From positions 1 to 64,000 of the forward strand of contig NZ_VUNR01000009.1 in NCBI RefSeq assembly GCF_009695585.1: 64,000 nt of DNA, given 5' to 3'. Shown here one piece after another: positions 57,250-64,000 of the stretch. The notes beneath the pieces are model-generated. The model searched no databases. It had not been told where the DNA came from and saw nothing but the letters and a program-made list of their open reading frames with translations. The DNA comes from Anaerovibrio slackiae (lineage in GTDB: Bacteria > Bacillota > Negativicutes > Selenomonadales > Selenomonadaceae). The number at the start of each line of letters is the position of its first letter. The stretch's first letter is position 1. Both the position numbers and the translations under genes were made by a program.

Positions 57250-60200
57250 ATGAACCGCAAGCAGATTTTAAAGCGCTCAGTGGGGATGGCGCTTTCCCTG
57301 ACCTTATTGGCTGCACCATCAGCCCTTGTAACCGCACCAACAGCCTTCGACAGCCTCTCATTGCTGAGGATAGCACATACAGAGGCCGCCAGTGCAGTAG
57401 GTGCAGGCGATGTAGTATTAGTAGGCAGCCTTCAGGATGAGCTGGGAGCTGCTTCTGACTGGAATCCTGCCGATGGGGCAACCTTATTCCAGCCGGCTGG
57501 CAACGGCAAATACATCTTCACCGGCAAGCTGGCCGCAGGCAACTACGACTTCAAGATTGCCATCGGCGGCAGCTGGGATGAAAACTACGGCAAGGACGGC
57601 GTCAAGGACGGCCCAAACATTGCCCTGAGGCTTCTCCATGACCACGAAGTAACATTTACCTACGATGCCGCAACCCACATCGTAACATATGACTACGAGG
57701 ACATGGCAGAAGAACAGGCAGCATTGGCCTCCGCCGGCCGCAGCTTCGTAGTAACAGGCACTGTCCAGACCCGTGCCGGTGGCGCCAAGGACTGGGACCC
57801 TGCCGACAAAACCACTGAGATGAAGGATATCGGCAACGGCTTCTACGCCTACACCATGGACTTGCCAGCAGGCCCTTACTTCTACAAGATTTCCGTCAAC
57901 GGCAGCTGGGCAGAGAACTACGGCCTCAACGGCAATTTCGATGGAGCCAACGTACAGCTCACCCTTGACAAGCCGGAAAAAGTTACCTTCTATTACAATG
58001 ACATTACCCATAAGATTCAGGACAGCCACAGCTACAAAATGCTGAAGGATGCAGAGCTCCCAGTTTTGGGCGGCGATTTTGCAGCCCTGGAGGGTGACAA
58101 GGTAATGCGCGACCTCCTGATGGACAAGTTCTATCAGACCACCCTGGATGTAAAGGCAGGCACTTACACTGCCGAAATCAAGCAGAAGGGGCAGAAGGCA
58201 ATAAAGCAGCAGGTAACAGTCCGCCAGGACGGCAAGGCAAGCTTCTACTATGACTTTGCCGGCAAAAAGCTCATCGTAGACGATGGCAGCATCCATCCTG
58301 ACAAGGTAGTACATGACACCTGGGATACCGCATACCGCGCTCCGTTCCAGCCAGCCAAGGTAGGGGAGGCTGTCAAGCTCTCCATCCGCACCCAGCAGGG
58401 TGATGTGCAGAACGCCAAGCTGGTACTGACCAAGGCGGAGATTACTGCCAACGGCGGTGACGAGTACAACCCTGATTATGCCGCAGGCAAGACCGTAACT
58501 TACGACATGCAGAAGACTGGCACTGAGGATGGCAGCGATATCTGGTCTGTAACCATTACCCCGGAGGAAAACGGCATGTACGGCTATACCTTCCTGCTGA
58601 ATGATATGCTTCAGTACGGTGATGACGCCCGTCCTGGCAACATCGGTGCTACAGCACTGCGTGGAGCCAAGCCGTTCCAGCTGACAGTGTATACTGCTGA
58701 CTACCATACCCCGGACTGGGCAAAGGAAGCCATCACCTGCCAGATTTTCCCTGATCGCTTCTTCAACGGTGACAAGTCCAACGACAACGCCCGTACCACT
58801 GCCAGGGGCAATCAGCCAATCCAGCACAGGGATTGGAATGATATTCCGGCAAACCATAGCAAGACTCCTGACAAGGATGGAGATACCCAGGATTGCAACG
58901 ACTTCTTCGGGGGCGACCTGGCAGGTATCACCCAGAAGCTGGATTATCTGAAGGATTTGGGCATTACCGCCATCTATGTGAACCCGATGATGAGCGCCTG
59001 CTCCAACCATCGCTACGATACAGTAGATTATGGCACTATTGACCCTCTGCTGGGCAACATGGAGGACTTCCAGCAGCTGGTGGCTGAGATGGACAAGCGT
59101 GGCATGCACCTGATTATGGATGGCGTGTTCAACCATGTAGGCGATGATTCCATTTACTTTGACCGCTATGGCAAGTATCAGTGGGTAGGCGCCTATGAGT
59201 TCTGGTCCCGTGTTTATGACCTGATGAACACCAAGGGCATGAAGGAAGCTGCAGCCAAGGAAGAAGCCAGGAAGCAGCTCATTGCCGAGGGACAGGTATT
59301 CAGCCCATATCAGTGGGAGAACTGGTTTGAAATCAAGAATCAGAAGGCCGTAGACGAGATGGGCGAGAAGTACGCTTACCATGATTGGCAGGGCTACTCC
59401 AGCCTGGTACCGTTCAGTGACAAGGATTTGCTGAATGAGCAGTCAAGCCTGGGTGAGTATCTCCTCTATGGGGACAATGCCGTAATCACCAAGTGGTTCA
59501 AGGATGGCTTGTCCAGCTGGCGCCTTGATGTGGCCAAGGAGATTCCGGCAGAGTTCTGGCGTAATGTCCGCAAGACTGTAAAGCAGATCAAGACCACCAA
59601 GGGCGAGGAGCCGCTGCTGCTGGGTGAAATCTGGCAGGATGGTACCCAGTTCCTGACCGGTGACCAGTTTGACTCCGTTATGAACTACAAGCTGTCCTTT
59701 GCCGTAGGCGATTTGTTCCTGAACAGGGGCGATGCCAAGGCGGCAGATGACGAGCTGAAAATTCTCCAGCAGAATTATCCGCGGGAGGCACTTTATGACC
59801 TGATGAACATCGTGGATTCCCATGATACCGTCCGTGCCATCTACAAGTTCGGCGGCGGTCAGGAGTCTGTAGCGCAGGCTACCTTGAAGGACTTTGACTA
59901 TGAGCTGGGCAAGGCAAGGCTGAAGCTGTCCGCAGCATTCATTCTGGGCTATCCTGGCATGCCGACCTTCTTCTATGGCGATGAGGCAGGGGTATACGGC
60001 AGTGCCGACCCTGATTGCCGCCGCACCTATCCGTGGGGCAATGAGGACAAGGAGCTGATTGCTTACTACAAGCAGGTAATGGGTGTGCGCAATGCCCACA
60101 AGCAGCTCTTTGCTCATGGCGATGTAAACACCCTGAAGGCAGAAGGCGACATTTTTGCCTATGCCCGTACCAATGGCAGCGAGGCAGCAGTTGTAGCACT

Positions 60201-60363
60201 GAACCGTGGCAAGGCACAGCAGGTGGTTATTCCTGCCGGTCAGTTTGCTGATGGCACTGTTTTCGCAGATGCCCTTGACAGCAGCTTCCAGGCAGCTGTT
60301 TCCGGCGGCCGGCTGGTGGTAGATTTGGGTGAGAACCAGGCCCGCATGATGATTAAGAAATAA
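57250..60363 (+). CDS. secreted GH13 alpha-amylase/pullulanase-type enzyme with two X25-like modules
   Basis: A 1037-residue exported glycosidase. Start ATG 57250 with AAGGAG at 57235-57240. Signal peptide about 1-46 (LTLLAAPSALVTA core). Two homologous modules of about 95 residues (near 58-155 and 170-268) have the SDWNPADGATLFQPAGNGKY and GNYDFKIAIGGSWDENYG patterns of pullulanase X25 domains. A CBM34/neopullulanase-like domain follows, and then the GH13 barrel: DGVFNHVG (region I), WRLDVAKEIP (region II, Asp nucleophile), LLGEIWQDG (region III, Glu) and IVDSHDT (region IV). A C-terminal beta domain ends it. It should cut starch or pullulan outside the cell and feed the porin, PTS and MalQ. 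No SLH or other cell-wall anchor is seen. Confidence 0.92.
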   Translation: MNRKQILKRSVGMALSLTLLAAPSALVTAPTAFDSLSLLRIAHTEAASAVGAGDVVLVGSLQDELGAASDWNPADGATLFQPAGNGKYIFTGKLAAGNYDFKIAIGGSWDENYGKDGVKDGPNIALRLLHDHEVTFTYDAATHIVTYDYEDMAEEQAALASAGRSFVVTGTVQTRAGGAKDWDPADKTTEMKDIGNGFYAYTMDLPAGPYFYKISVNGSWAENYGLNGNFDGANVQLTLDKPEKVTFYYNDITHKIQDSHSYKMLKDAELPVLGGDFAALEGDKVMRDLLMDKFYQTTLDVKAGTYTAEIKQKGQKAIKQQVTVRQDGKASFYYDFAGKKLIVDDGSIHPDKVVHDTWDTAYRAPFQPAKVGEAVKLSIRTQQGDVQNAKLVLTKAEITANGGDEYNPDYAAGKTVTYDMQKTGTEDGSDIWSVTITPEENGMYGYTFLLNDMLQYGDDARPGNIGATALRGAKPFQLTVYTADYHTPDWAKEAITCQIFPDRFFNGDKSNDNARTTARGNQPIQHRDWNDIPANHSKTPDKDGDTQDCNDFFGGDLAGITQKLDYLKDLGITAIYVNPMMSACSNHRYDTVDYGTIDPLLGNMEDFQQLVAEMDKRGMHLIMDGVFNHVGDDSIYFDRYGKYQWVGAYEFWSRVYDLMNTKGMKEAAAKEEARKQLIAEGQVFSPYQWENWFEIKNQKAVDEMGEKYAYHDWQGYSSLVPFSDKDLLNEQSSLGEYLLYGDNAVITKWFKDGLSSWRLDVAKEIPAEFWRNVRKTVKQIKTTKGEEPLLLGEIWQDGTQFLTGDQFDSVMNYKLSFAVGDLFLNRGDAKAADDELKILQQNYPREALYDLMNIVDSHDTVRAIYKFGGGQESVAQATLKDFDYELGKARLKLSAAFILGYPGMPTFFYGDEAGVYGSADPDCRRTYPWGNEDKELIAYYKQVMGVRNAHKQLFAHGDVNTLKAEGDIFAYARTNGSEAAVVALNRGKAQQVVIPAGQFADGTVFADALDSSFQAAVSGGRLVVDLGENQARMMIKK

Positions 60364-60406
60364 GCTTTGGTTTATTTAGTTAATTACAGTGAATAAGAGA
60401 TAAAGA

Positions 60407-60450
60407 AAACTCCCCCATGCAGCTTAAACAAGCTGCATGGGGGAGTTTTT
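60407..60450. terminator. bidirectional terminator between amylase and mqnA
   Basis: AACTCCCCCATGCAGCTT pairs perfectly with AAGCTGCATGGGGGAGTT around four bases, with T and A runs on either side. Confidence 0.92.
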
Positions 60451-60461
60451 TGCAAGTCAAT

Positions 60462-61304
60462 TTACCGCTGCACATCGGCCATGCGGATGCGCGGACGGCG
60501 GGGTATCAGCTTCTGCTCATAAGCCAGGTCGTAGAATACCTTGAGGTTGTCCAGGTATTCCTCAGTCAGGTTCCATTTGATGACATTGAGATATTCTGAT
60601 ACCTGCCGCTCAGTGAACGGCTTTTTGTCAATGATGGAGGCGATAGCCTCTTTTTTATTTTTCCAGCCCTCTTGCAGGGAGCGGTAGAGGCGGTCGTAGA
60701 TGAACTGCACGCCCTCAGGATTTGCCTGGGCAAAGCTCTTGTGCACCGTCCATACCGCATAGACCATGCAGCGGTCGGTGAGCTTTTTCCACTCCCGTCC
60801 CAAGTCGTAGTAATAGTATTTGTCCTTCTGCTGGTGATGGTACACATAGAGGGCATCATCACCGATGAGCAGGGAGGCCGTGGCATCGTTTGGCACTGGA
60901 TGGGCAGGGGTGAGGTTCCTGGTATAATAGCGGGGTGAAGCATCGTATGCCTTTGCCATGATGATTTTCAGCAGGCAGTGAGCCGTGGCGGACTGGGCGG
61001 TAAGGATGATTTTATCCTCGTTGATTTCCTCGATTGGCTTTTTTGACACCAAAAGAATGCTCCGCACCTCGCCATCTGCCCTGACGCACAGGTCAGGCAG
61101 TACCAGCAAATCCTCATAATTCCGAGCATATACAATAGAGGAGACCTCGCTGGCATCGACGCGGCCTGTGAGCAGGTCATTGTTCATTACAGCCGGAACA
61201 CCGTTCCTCAGCTCCAGCCCTTCCTTCAGGTTAAGATTGTTAAGACCGTAGGTCAGGGGCAGTACATTGAGAAAATGTATATGCCCCAAACGTGGTTTAT
61301 TCAT
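60462..61304 (-). CDS. mqnA: chorismate dehydratase MqnA (futalosine menaquinone pathway)
   Basis: A 280-residue protein of the periplasmic-binding-protein fold. It starts at 61304 (MNKPRLGHIHFLNVLPLTYG) with GGAGGG upstream on the minus strand; a longer reading has no site. MqnA removes water from chorismate to give 3-enolpyruvylbenzoate, the first step of the futalosine route. The conserved IHFLNVLPLTYGL, VSSIVYARN, TATAHC-like SATAHCLLK and LIGDDAL segments are present. MqnD is similar in fold but begins differently. No other mqn genes are close by. Its minus-strand end is the shared terminator at 60407-60450. Confidence 0.82.
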   Translation of the reverse strand: MNKPRLGHIHFLNVLPLTYGLNNLNLKEGLELRNGVPAVMNNDLLTGRVDASEVSSIVYARNYEDLLVLPDLCVRADGEVRSILLVSKKPIEEINEDKIILTAQSATAHCLLKIIMAKAYDASPRYYTRNLTPAHPVPNDATASLLIGDDALYVYHHQQKDKYYYYDLGREWKKLTDRCMVYAVWTVHKSFAQANPEGVQFIYDRLYRSLQEGWKNKKEAIASIIDKKPFTERQVSEYLNVIKWNLTEEYLDNLKVFYDLAYEQKLIPRRPRIRMADVQR

Positions 61305-61425
61305 GAAATCCCTCCGATTGGCAGAAAATACTCTGCAATATTTCACATGTTTAATATTATACACTTTTTTTATCTGTTTGTTTAGGAAAATATCATTGTA
61401 TACATGGATATTTTTTTGCAAAGAA

Positions 61426-61454
61426 AAATCCCTGCCGGCTATCAGCAGGGATTT
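61426..61454 (-). terminator. terminator of the SpeD-like gene
   Basis: AAATCCCTGC and GCAGGGATTT form the stem; on the minus strand it is followed by TTCTTTG after a run of T. Confidence 0.8.
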
Positions 61455-61459
61455 GGTGG

Positions 61460-61909
61460 TTACTTGCGGGTAAGGATTTTGATTACCTTGTTGCCGGTAT
61501 TGCGGATTTTGCGGATAGGTGCAGTCCTGGTCTTGTACTTGGGCTTCATGTCAGTGACAGAGCCGAAGTCACCGCGCTTTAACAGGGTAGTCTTTGTCTT
61601 TTCCGGATTGAAAAGTTTGCGGAAGGTGTTAAAGAGCAGCTCCGGGGTAGCATTCTGCTGGCACAGGAAGGTGTCGGCAGAGATGTAGCGCAGCTCCGGG
61701 AAGGCATGCACGGTCATGTGGCCTTCGTTAAAGAGAATCATGATGGCAGCGTGTCCGTCCGGCAGCAGCTGATGCATGCCGGAAACAACCTCCAGCTTGC
61801 TTTCTGCAAGGATGGTTTTCAGTTTATCCACAAGCTGCTCCATGTCAGTGAAGCAGGACTCTTTGCATTTGTACATATCGATGGTGAGATGACGGGCTAG
61901 GATTTTCAA
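61460..61909 (-). CDS. SpeD-like protein lacking the pyruvoyl-forming serine
   Basis: A 149-residue homologue of S-adenosylmethionine decarboxylase. TTG at 61909 is chosen because AAGGGG lies about eight bases upstream, and the product then begins like SpeD (KILARHLTIDMY). GTG 61918 is possible but has no spacing. Active SpeD self-cleaves between Glu and Ser in an ESHLxIHTWPE motif, and the Ser becomes the pyruvoyl cofactor. Here the motif reads NEGHMTVHAFPE: the Ser is Gly, so no pyruvoyl group can form. The His and the later Cys (ADTFLCQQ) are kept. A basic tail of about 45 residues, rich in Lys, Arg and Thr, is added. I infer a catalytically dead binding or regulatory protein. Confidence 0.8.
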   Translation of the reverse strand: MKILARHLTIDMYKCKESCFTDMEQLVDKLKTILAESKLEVVSGMHQLLPDGHAAIMILFNEGHMTVHAFPELRYISADTFLCQQNATPELLFNTFRKLFNPEKTKTTLLKRGDFGSVTDMKPKYKTRTAPIRKIRNTGNKVIKILTRK

Positions 61910-62120
61910 TTGATACACCCCTTATTCTTTATATTCATTACTATTATACGATATTGGCTAAATGAAGTAAAGAGCAGGGGATTATTCTCTAAAAGATTGG
62001 GAAATTCTGTTCAAATATTTTGCCAGCTATGGATTTTTCGGCTTGTCAGCGGTTATAATATACATATATGCGGCTATCATAGGCATATGTATGGAAGAAA
62101 ACGCTTCGTGCGGTGATAGA

Positions 62121-62154
62121 GCAATAGAGCAATAAAGCAATAAAGCAATAGAAA
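62121..62154 (+). repeat. 8-bp tandem repeat upstream of uvrC
   Basis: GCAATAGA, GCAATAAA, GCAATAAA, GCAATAGA in tandem, 25 bases before the uvrC start, with related GCGATAG on the edge. The gap 61919-62178 also holds TATAAT at 62054-62059, a likely -10 box. Confidence 0.8.
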
Positions 62155-62178
62155 GCGATAGTCAGGAGCAGGAAATGC

Positions 62179-63654
62179 ATGATAAATGAGATAATTGCGG
62201 AAAAGCTTGCCCTGCTGCCCAACAGTCCCGGCGTGTACATCATGAAGGATGCGGAGGGGACGATTATTTATGTGGGCAAGGCAGTGGTGCTGAAAAATCG
62301 TGTCAGCCAGTATTTTCAGAACAATAAAAGCCATTCAGCCAAGGTGAAGGCAATGGTGGCGCGGATTGCGGATTTTGATATTATCATGGTGGGGACAGAG
62401 GTGGAGGCACTGATTCTTGAGTGCAAGCTTATCAAAAAATATCGTCCCAAGTATAACATCAGCCTGAAGGATGACAAGATGTACCCTTATCTGAAGGTGA
62501 CCACCAAGGAGGATTTTCCCCGGGTATTCATTACCAGAAAGCTGGTGAAGGACGGTTCGCGGTATTTCGGCCCCTATACGGATGCCGGGGCCCTGAAGGA
62601 CTGCCTGAAGCTTTTAAAGAGGATGTTTCCCCTGCGCTCCTGCCGCAATCTGAGGCCGGGGCAGTCCTGCCTGGAGTACCACATCAGGCGGTGCCTGGCG
62701 CCCTGCCTGGGCAAGGTCAGCCGTCAGGAGTACAGGAGCATGATACGGAAGGTGTTACTGTTCCTGGATGGCAGGACGAAGCAGGTGGAGGCGGAGCTGA
62801 AGTCCCAGATGGAGGCGGCGGCAGAGGAGCTGGAGTTTGAGCTGGCAGCCAGGCTTCGGGACCAGCTGCTGGCGGTGCAGAAGCTGTCGGAGATGCAGAA
62901 GCTTGTGGCAAAGCCCCGGGATGATGAGTTCGTCATTCAGGAAAAGGTTCATGCCCAGACCATCGGGGCGATGGAGGAGCTGGGGGAATATCTGGGGCTG
63001 GCAGTGCCGCCTTATCGCATGGAGTGCTTCGATATTTCCCACAATCAGGGCTCGGAAACCGTGGCATCCATGGTGGTCTTTGAAGGGGGCACGGCAAAGA
63101 AGTCTGACTACCGCCGCTTCAAGATCAGGAGTGCCGAGGGCAAGCCGGACGATTTCAAGTCCATGCGTGAGGTGACCATGCGGCGGTACGGGGCAGAGGA
63201 TGCCGATATGCCTGATTTGATTGTCATTGACGGCGGCAAGGGGCAGCTGAGCTCCGCTCTGGAGATTATCCGGGGGGCAGGGCATCTTGATGTGCCGGTG
63301 GTGGGGCTGGCTAAGCGGGAGGAAGAAATCTTCTGCGAGGGAGAGTCAGAGCCGGTGATTCTGCCCCGGGACAGCCAGGCATTGTTCCTCATCCAGCGCA
63401 TTCGGGATGAGGCTCACCGCTTCGCCATCACCTATCACAGAAAGCTCCGGGGCAAGAGGAACCTGGTCTCCGTCCTGGACCACATCGAGGGAATAGGGCC
63501 GAAAAGGCGGCAGCTCCTGTATGAGCACTATGGCACCATAGACAGGATACGGGAGGCTGCTGCGGAGGAAATGGCAGCCATACCCGGCATGAACAGGCCT
63601 TCGGCGGAAGCCGTATATAACTTTTTCCGGGCACAGGAAAAGCTCACAAACTAG
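62179..63654 (+). CDS. uvrC: excinuclease ABC subunit C with an internal deletion
   Basis: A 491-residue UvrC; the usual length is about 590-620. The N-terminal GIY-YIG nuclease (GVYIMKDAEGTIIYVGKA, residues 19-36) that makes the 3' cut is intact, as is the Cys-rich region (CRNLRPGQSCLEYHIRRCLAPC). The UVR motif (LEFELAARLRDQL) that binds UvrB follows. The roughly 100 residues normally found between the UVR motif and the RNase H-like domain are missing: DDEFVIQEKVHA leads straight into the MEELGEYLGL helix. The RNase H-like nuclease has its catalytic Asp in FDISHNQG and VIDGGKGQ and its His in DEAHRFAITYHR. Tandem helix-hairpin-helix motifs end the protein. Confidence 0.93.
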   Translation: MINEIIAEKLALLPNSPGVYIMKDAEGTIIYVGKAVVLKNRVSQYFQNNKSHSAKVKAMVARIADFDIIMVGTEVEALILECKLIKKYRPKYNISLKDDKMYPYLKVTTKEDFPRVFITRKLVKDGSRYFGPYTDAGALKDCLKLLKRMFPLRSCRNLRPGQSCLEYHIRRCLAPCLGKVSRQEYRSMIRKVLLFLDGRTKQVEAELKSQMEAAAEELEFELAARLRDQLLAVQKLSEMQKLVAKPRDDEFVIQEKVHAQTIGAMEELGEYLGLAVPPYRMECFDISHNQGSETVASMVVFEGGTAKKSDYRRFKIRSAEGKPDDFKSMREVTMRRYGAEDADMPDLIVIDGGKGQLSSALEIIRGAGHLDVPVVGLAKREEEIFCEGESEPVILPRDSQALFLIQRIRDEAHRFAITYHRKLRGKRNLVSVLDHIEGIGPKRRQLLYEHYGTIDRIREAAAEEMAAIPGMNRPSAEAVYNFFRAQEKLTN

Positions 63655-63687
63655 CAAATCAATGCCGGCTTGTGAGCTTTTATTTTT
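63638..63687. terminator. bidirectional terminator between uvrC and lactate permease
   Basis: AAAAGCTCACAA, which overlaps the last uvrC codons, pairs with TTGTGAGCTTTT, followed by ATTTTTTG. Confidence 0.82.
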
Positions 63688-63759
63688 TGTCTGTTTACTT
63701 GTTAATTACCGGCAGCCCTGCCGGAGGAATGACGAATGCATGGTGCAATGGCACGGCAC

Positions 63760-64000
63760 TTAGCCGGCTATGCCCAGATTCATCAGCAGCAACATGACGC
63801 CGATAACAATCAGGTAGTATACGAACCAAGGTCCCACCGTGGTTTTCAGTATCTTGCCTTCGGCGCCTACGATGCCAGTGGTAGCGCACACTGCTACGAT
63901 GTTGTTGATGCAGACCATGTTACCAATAGCACCGCCCTGATTCTGGAGTGCCACGATAACGATATGAGGAATGTTCAGGATGTCTGCGGTAGCAAACTGC
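63760..64000 (-). CDS. lctP: L-lactate permease, C-terminal end (partial)
   Basis: The reading frame runs off the window edge; only about 80 C-terminal codons are visible. They read FATADILNIPHIVIVALQNQ, GGAIGNMVCINNIVAV and a final membrane helix, the well-conserved end of LctP/LldP-type lactate:H+ symporters. Lactate is the usual carbon source for the propionate route found at 20-27 kb, so the gene fits the metabolism of the window. The start, promoter and true length cannot be seen. Confidence 0.85.
   Translation of the reverse strand, partial: QFATADILNIPHIVIVALQNQGGAIGNMVCINNIVAVCATTGIVGAEGKILKTTVGPWFVYYLIVIGVMLLLMNLGIAG

Overview
The window reads as chromosome of an anaerobic diderm Firmicute of the class Negativicutes, most likely a Selenomonas/Anaerovibrio/Mitsuokella-type member of the Selenomonadaceae. 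The evidence is Gram-positive style expression signals (strong GGAGG ribosome sites, sigma-A promoters) together with outer-membrane features: an SLH-domain porin of the OmpM type, an RND pump, and a second beta-barrel protein ending in Phe. A B12-dependent methylmalonyl-CoA (propionate) pathway, a lactate permease and the futalosine gene mqnA fit the same group. I cannot name the species from sequence alone.

Layout. 0.2-7.4 kb: a Sel1/leucine-rich-repeat protein, a small DUF4160 pair, leuS, a SstT-type transporter and a methyl-accepting chemotaxis protein. 7.4-19.4 kb: a Pel-type exopolysaccharide locus (pelD with an extra N-terminal SDR domain, pelE, the PelA deacetylase half, pelF, pelG), then a coiled-coil/beta-barrel outer-membrane protein, the PelA hydrolase half as a separate gene, and an orphan HPt protein. 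19.5-19.8 kb: tRNA-Pro, tRNA-Arg, tRNA-Pro. 20.3-27.6 kb: the propionate module (CoA transferase, split methylmalonyl-CoA mutase, MeaB, epimerase, decarboxylase alpha subunit, biotin carrier), followed by fabK.

28.8-33.4 kb is an accessory stretch: an Rpn-type nuclease and its duplicated 3' fragment, an AT-rich AAA ATPase with a broken partner, and an AAA/PD-(D/E)XK protein, separated by three related terminators. 33.4-40.7 kb: a DUF1858 protein, a Fur-box-preceded polysaccharide deacetylase, an RND efflux pair behind an 11-bp phased repeat array, and an A-type flavoprotein. 40.8-48.7 kb: lgt, a candidate type I toxin-antitoxin locus too small for routine gene calling, pth, a radical SAM gene, cheR, a stripped-down PaaK-like protein, an ABC-F ATPase and a 5'-truncated P-type ATPase.

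48.9-60.4 kb is a starch/maltodextrin unit: a LacI-family regulator divergent from a IIA-IIC-IIB PTS gene, a DNase I-like phosphodiesterase, malQ, an SLH porin and a large secreted GH13 enzyme with two starch-binding-like modules. 60.4-64 kb: mqnA, a SpeD homologue that has lost the pyruvoyl-forming serine, a uvrC about 100 codons short in its middle, and the 3' end of a lactate permease.

The main candidates for something new are: (1) the Pel locus in a diderm Firmicute that seems to use an unrelated coiled-coil barrel in place of PelB/PelC; (2) three copies of a 140-190 bp hairpin-forming intergenic repeat family sharing one architecture; (3) a small hydrophobic peptide gene with a convergent antisense RNA; (4) the SpeD pseudoenzyme and shortened UvrC; and (5) accessory gene cassettes bounded by homologous terminators. 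No sequence search or folding program was run; family names come from recognising motifs by eye.
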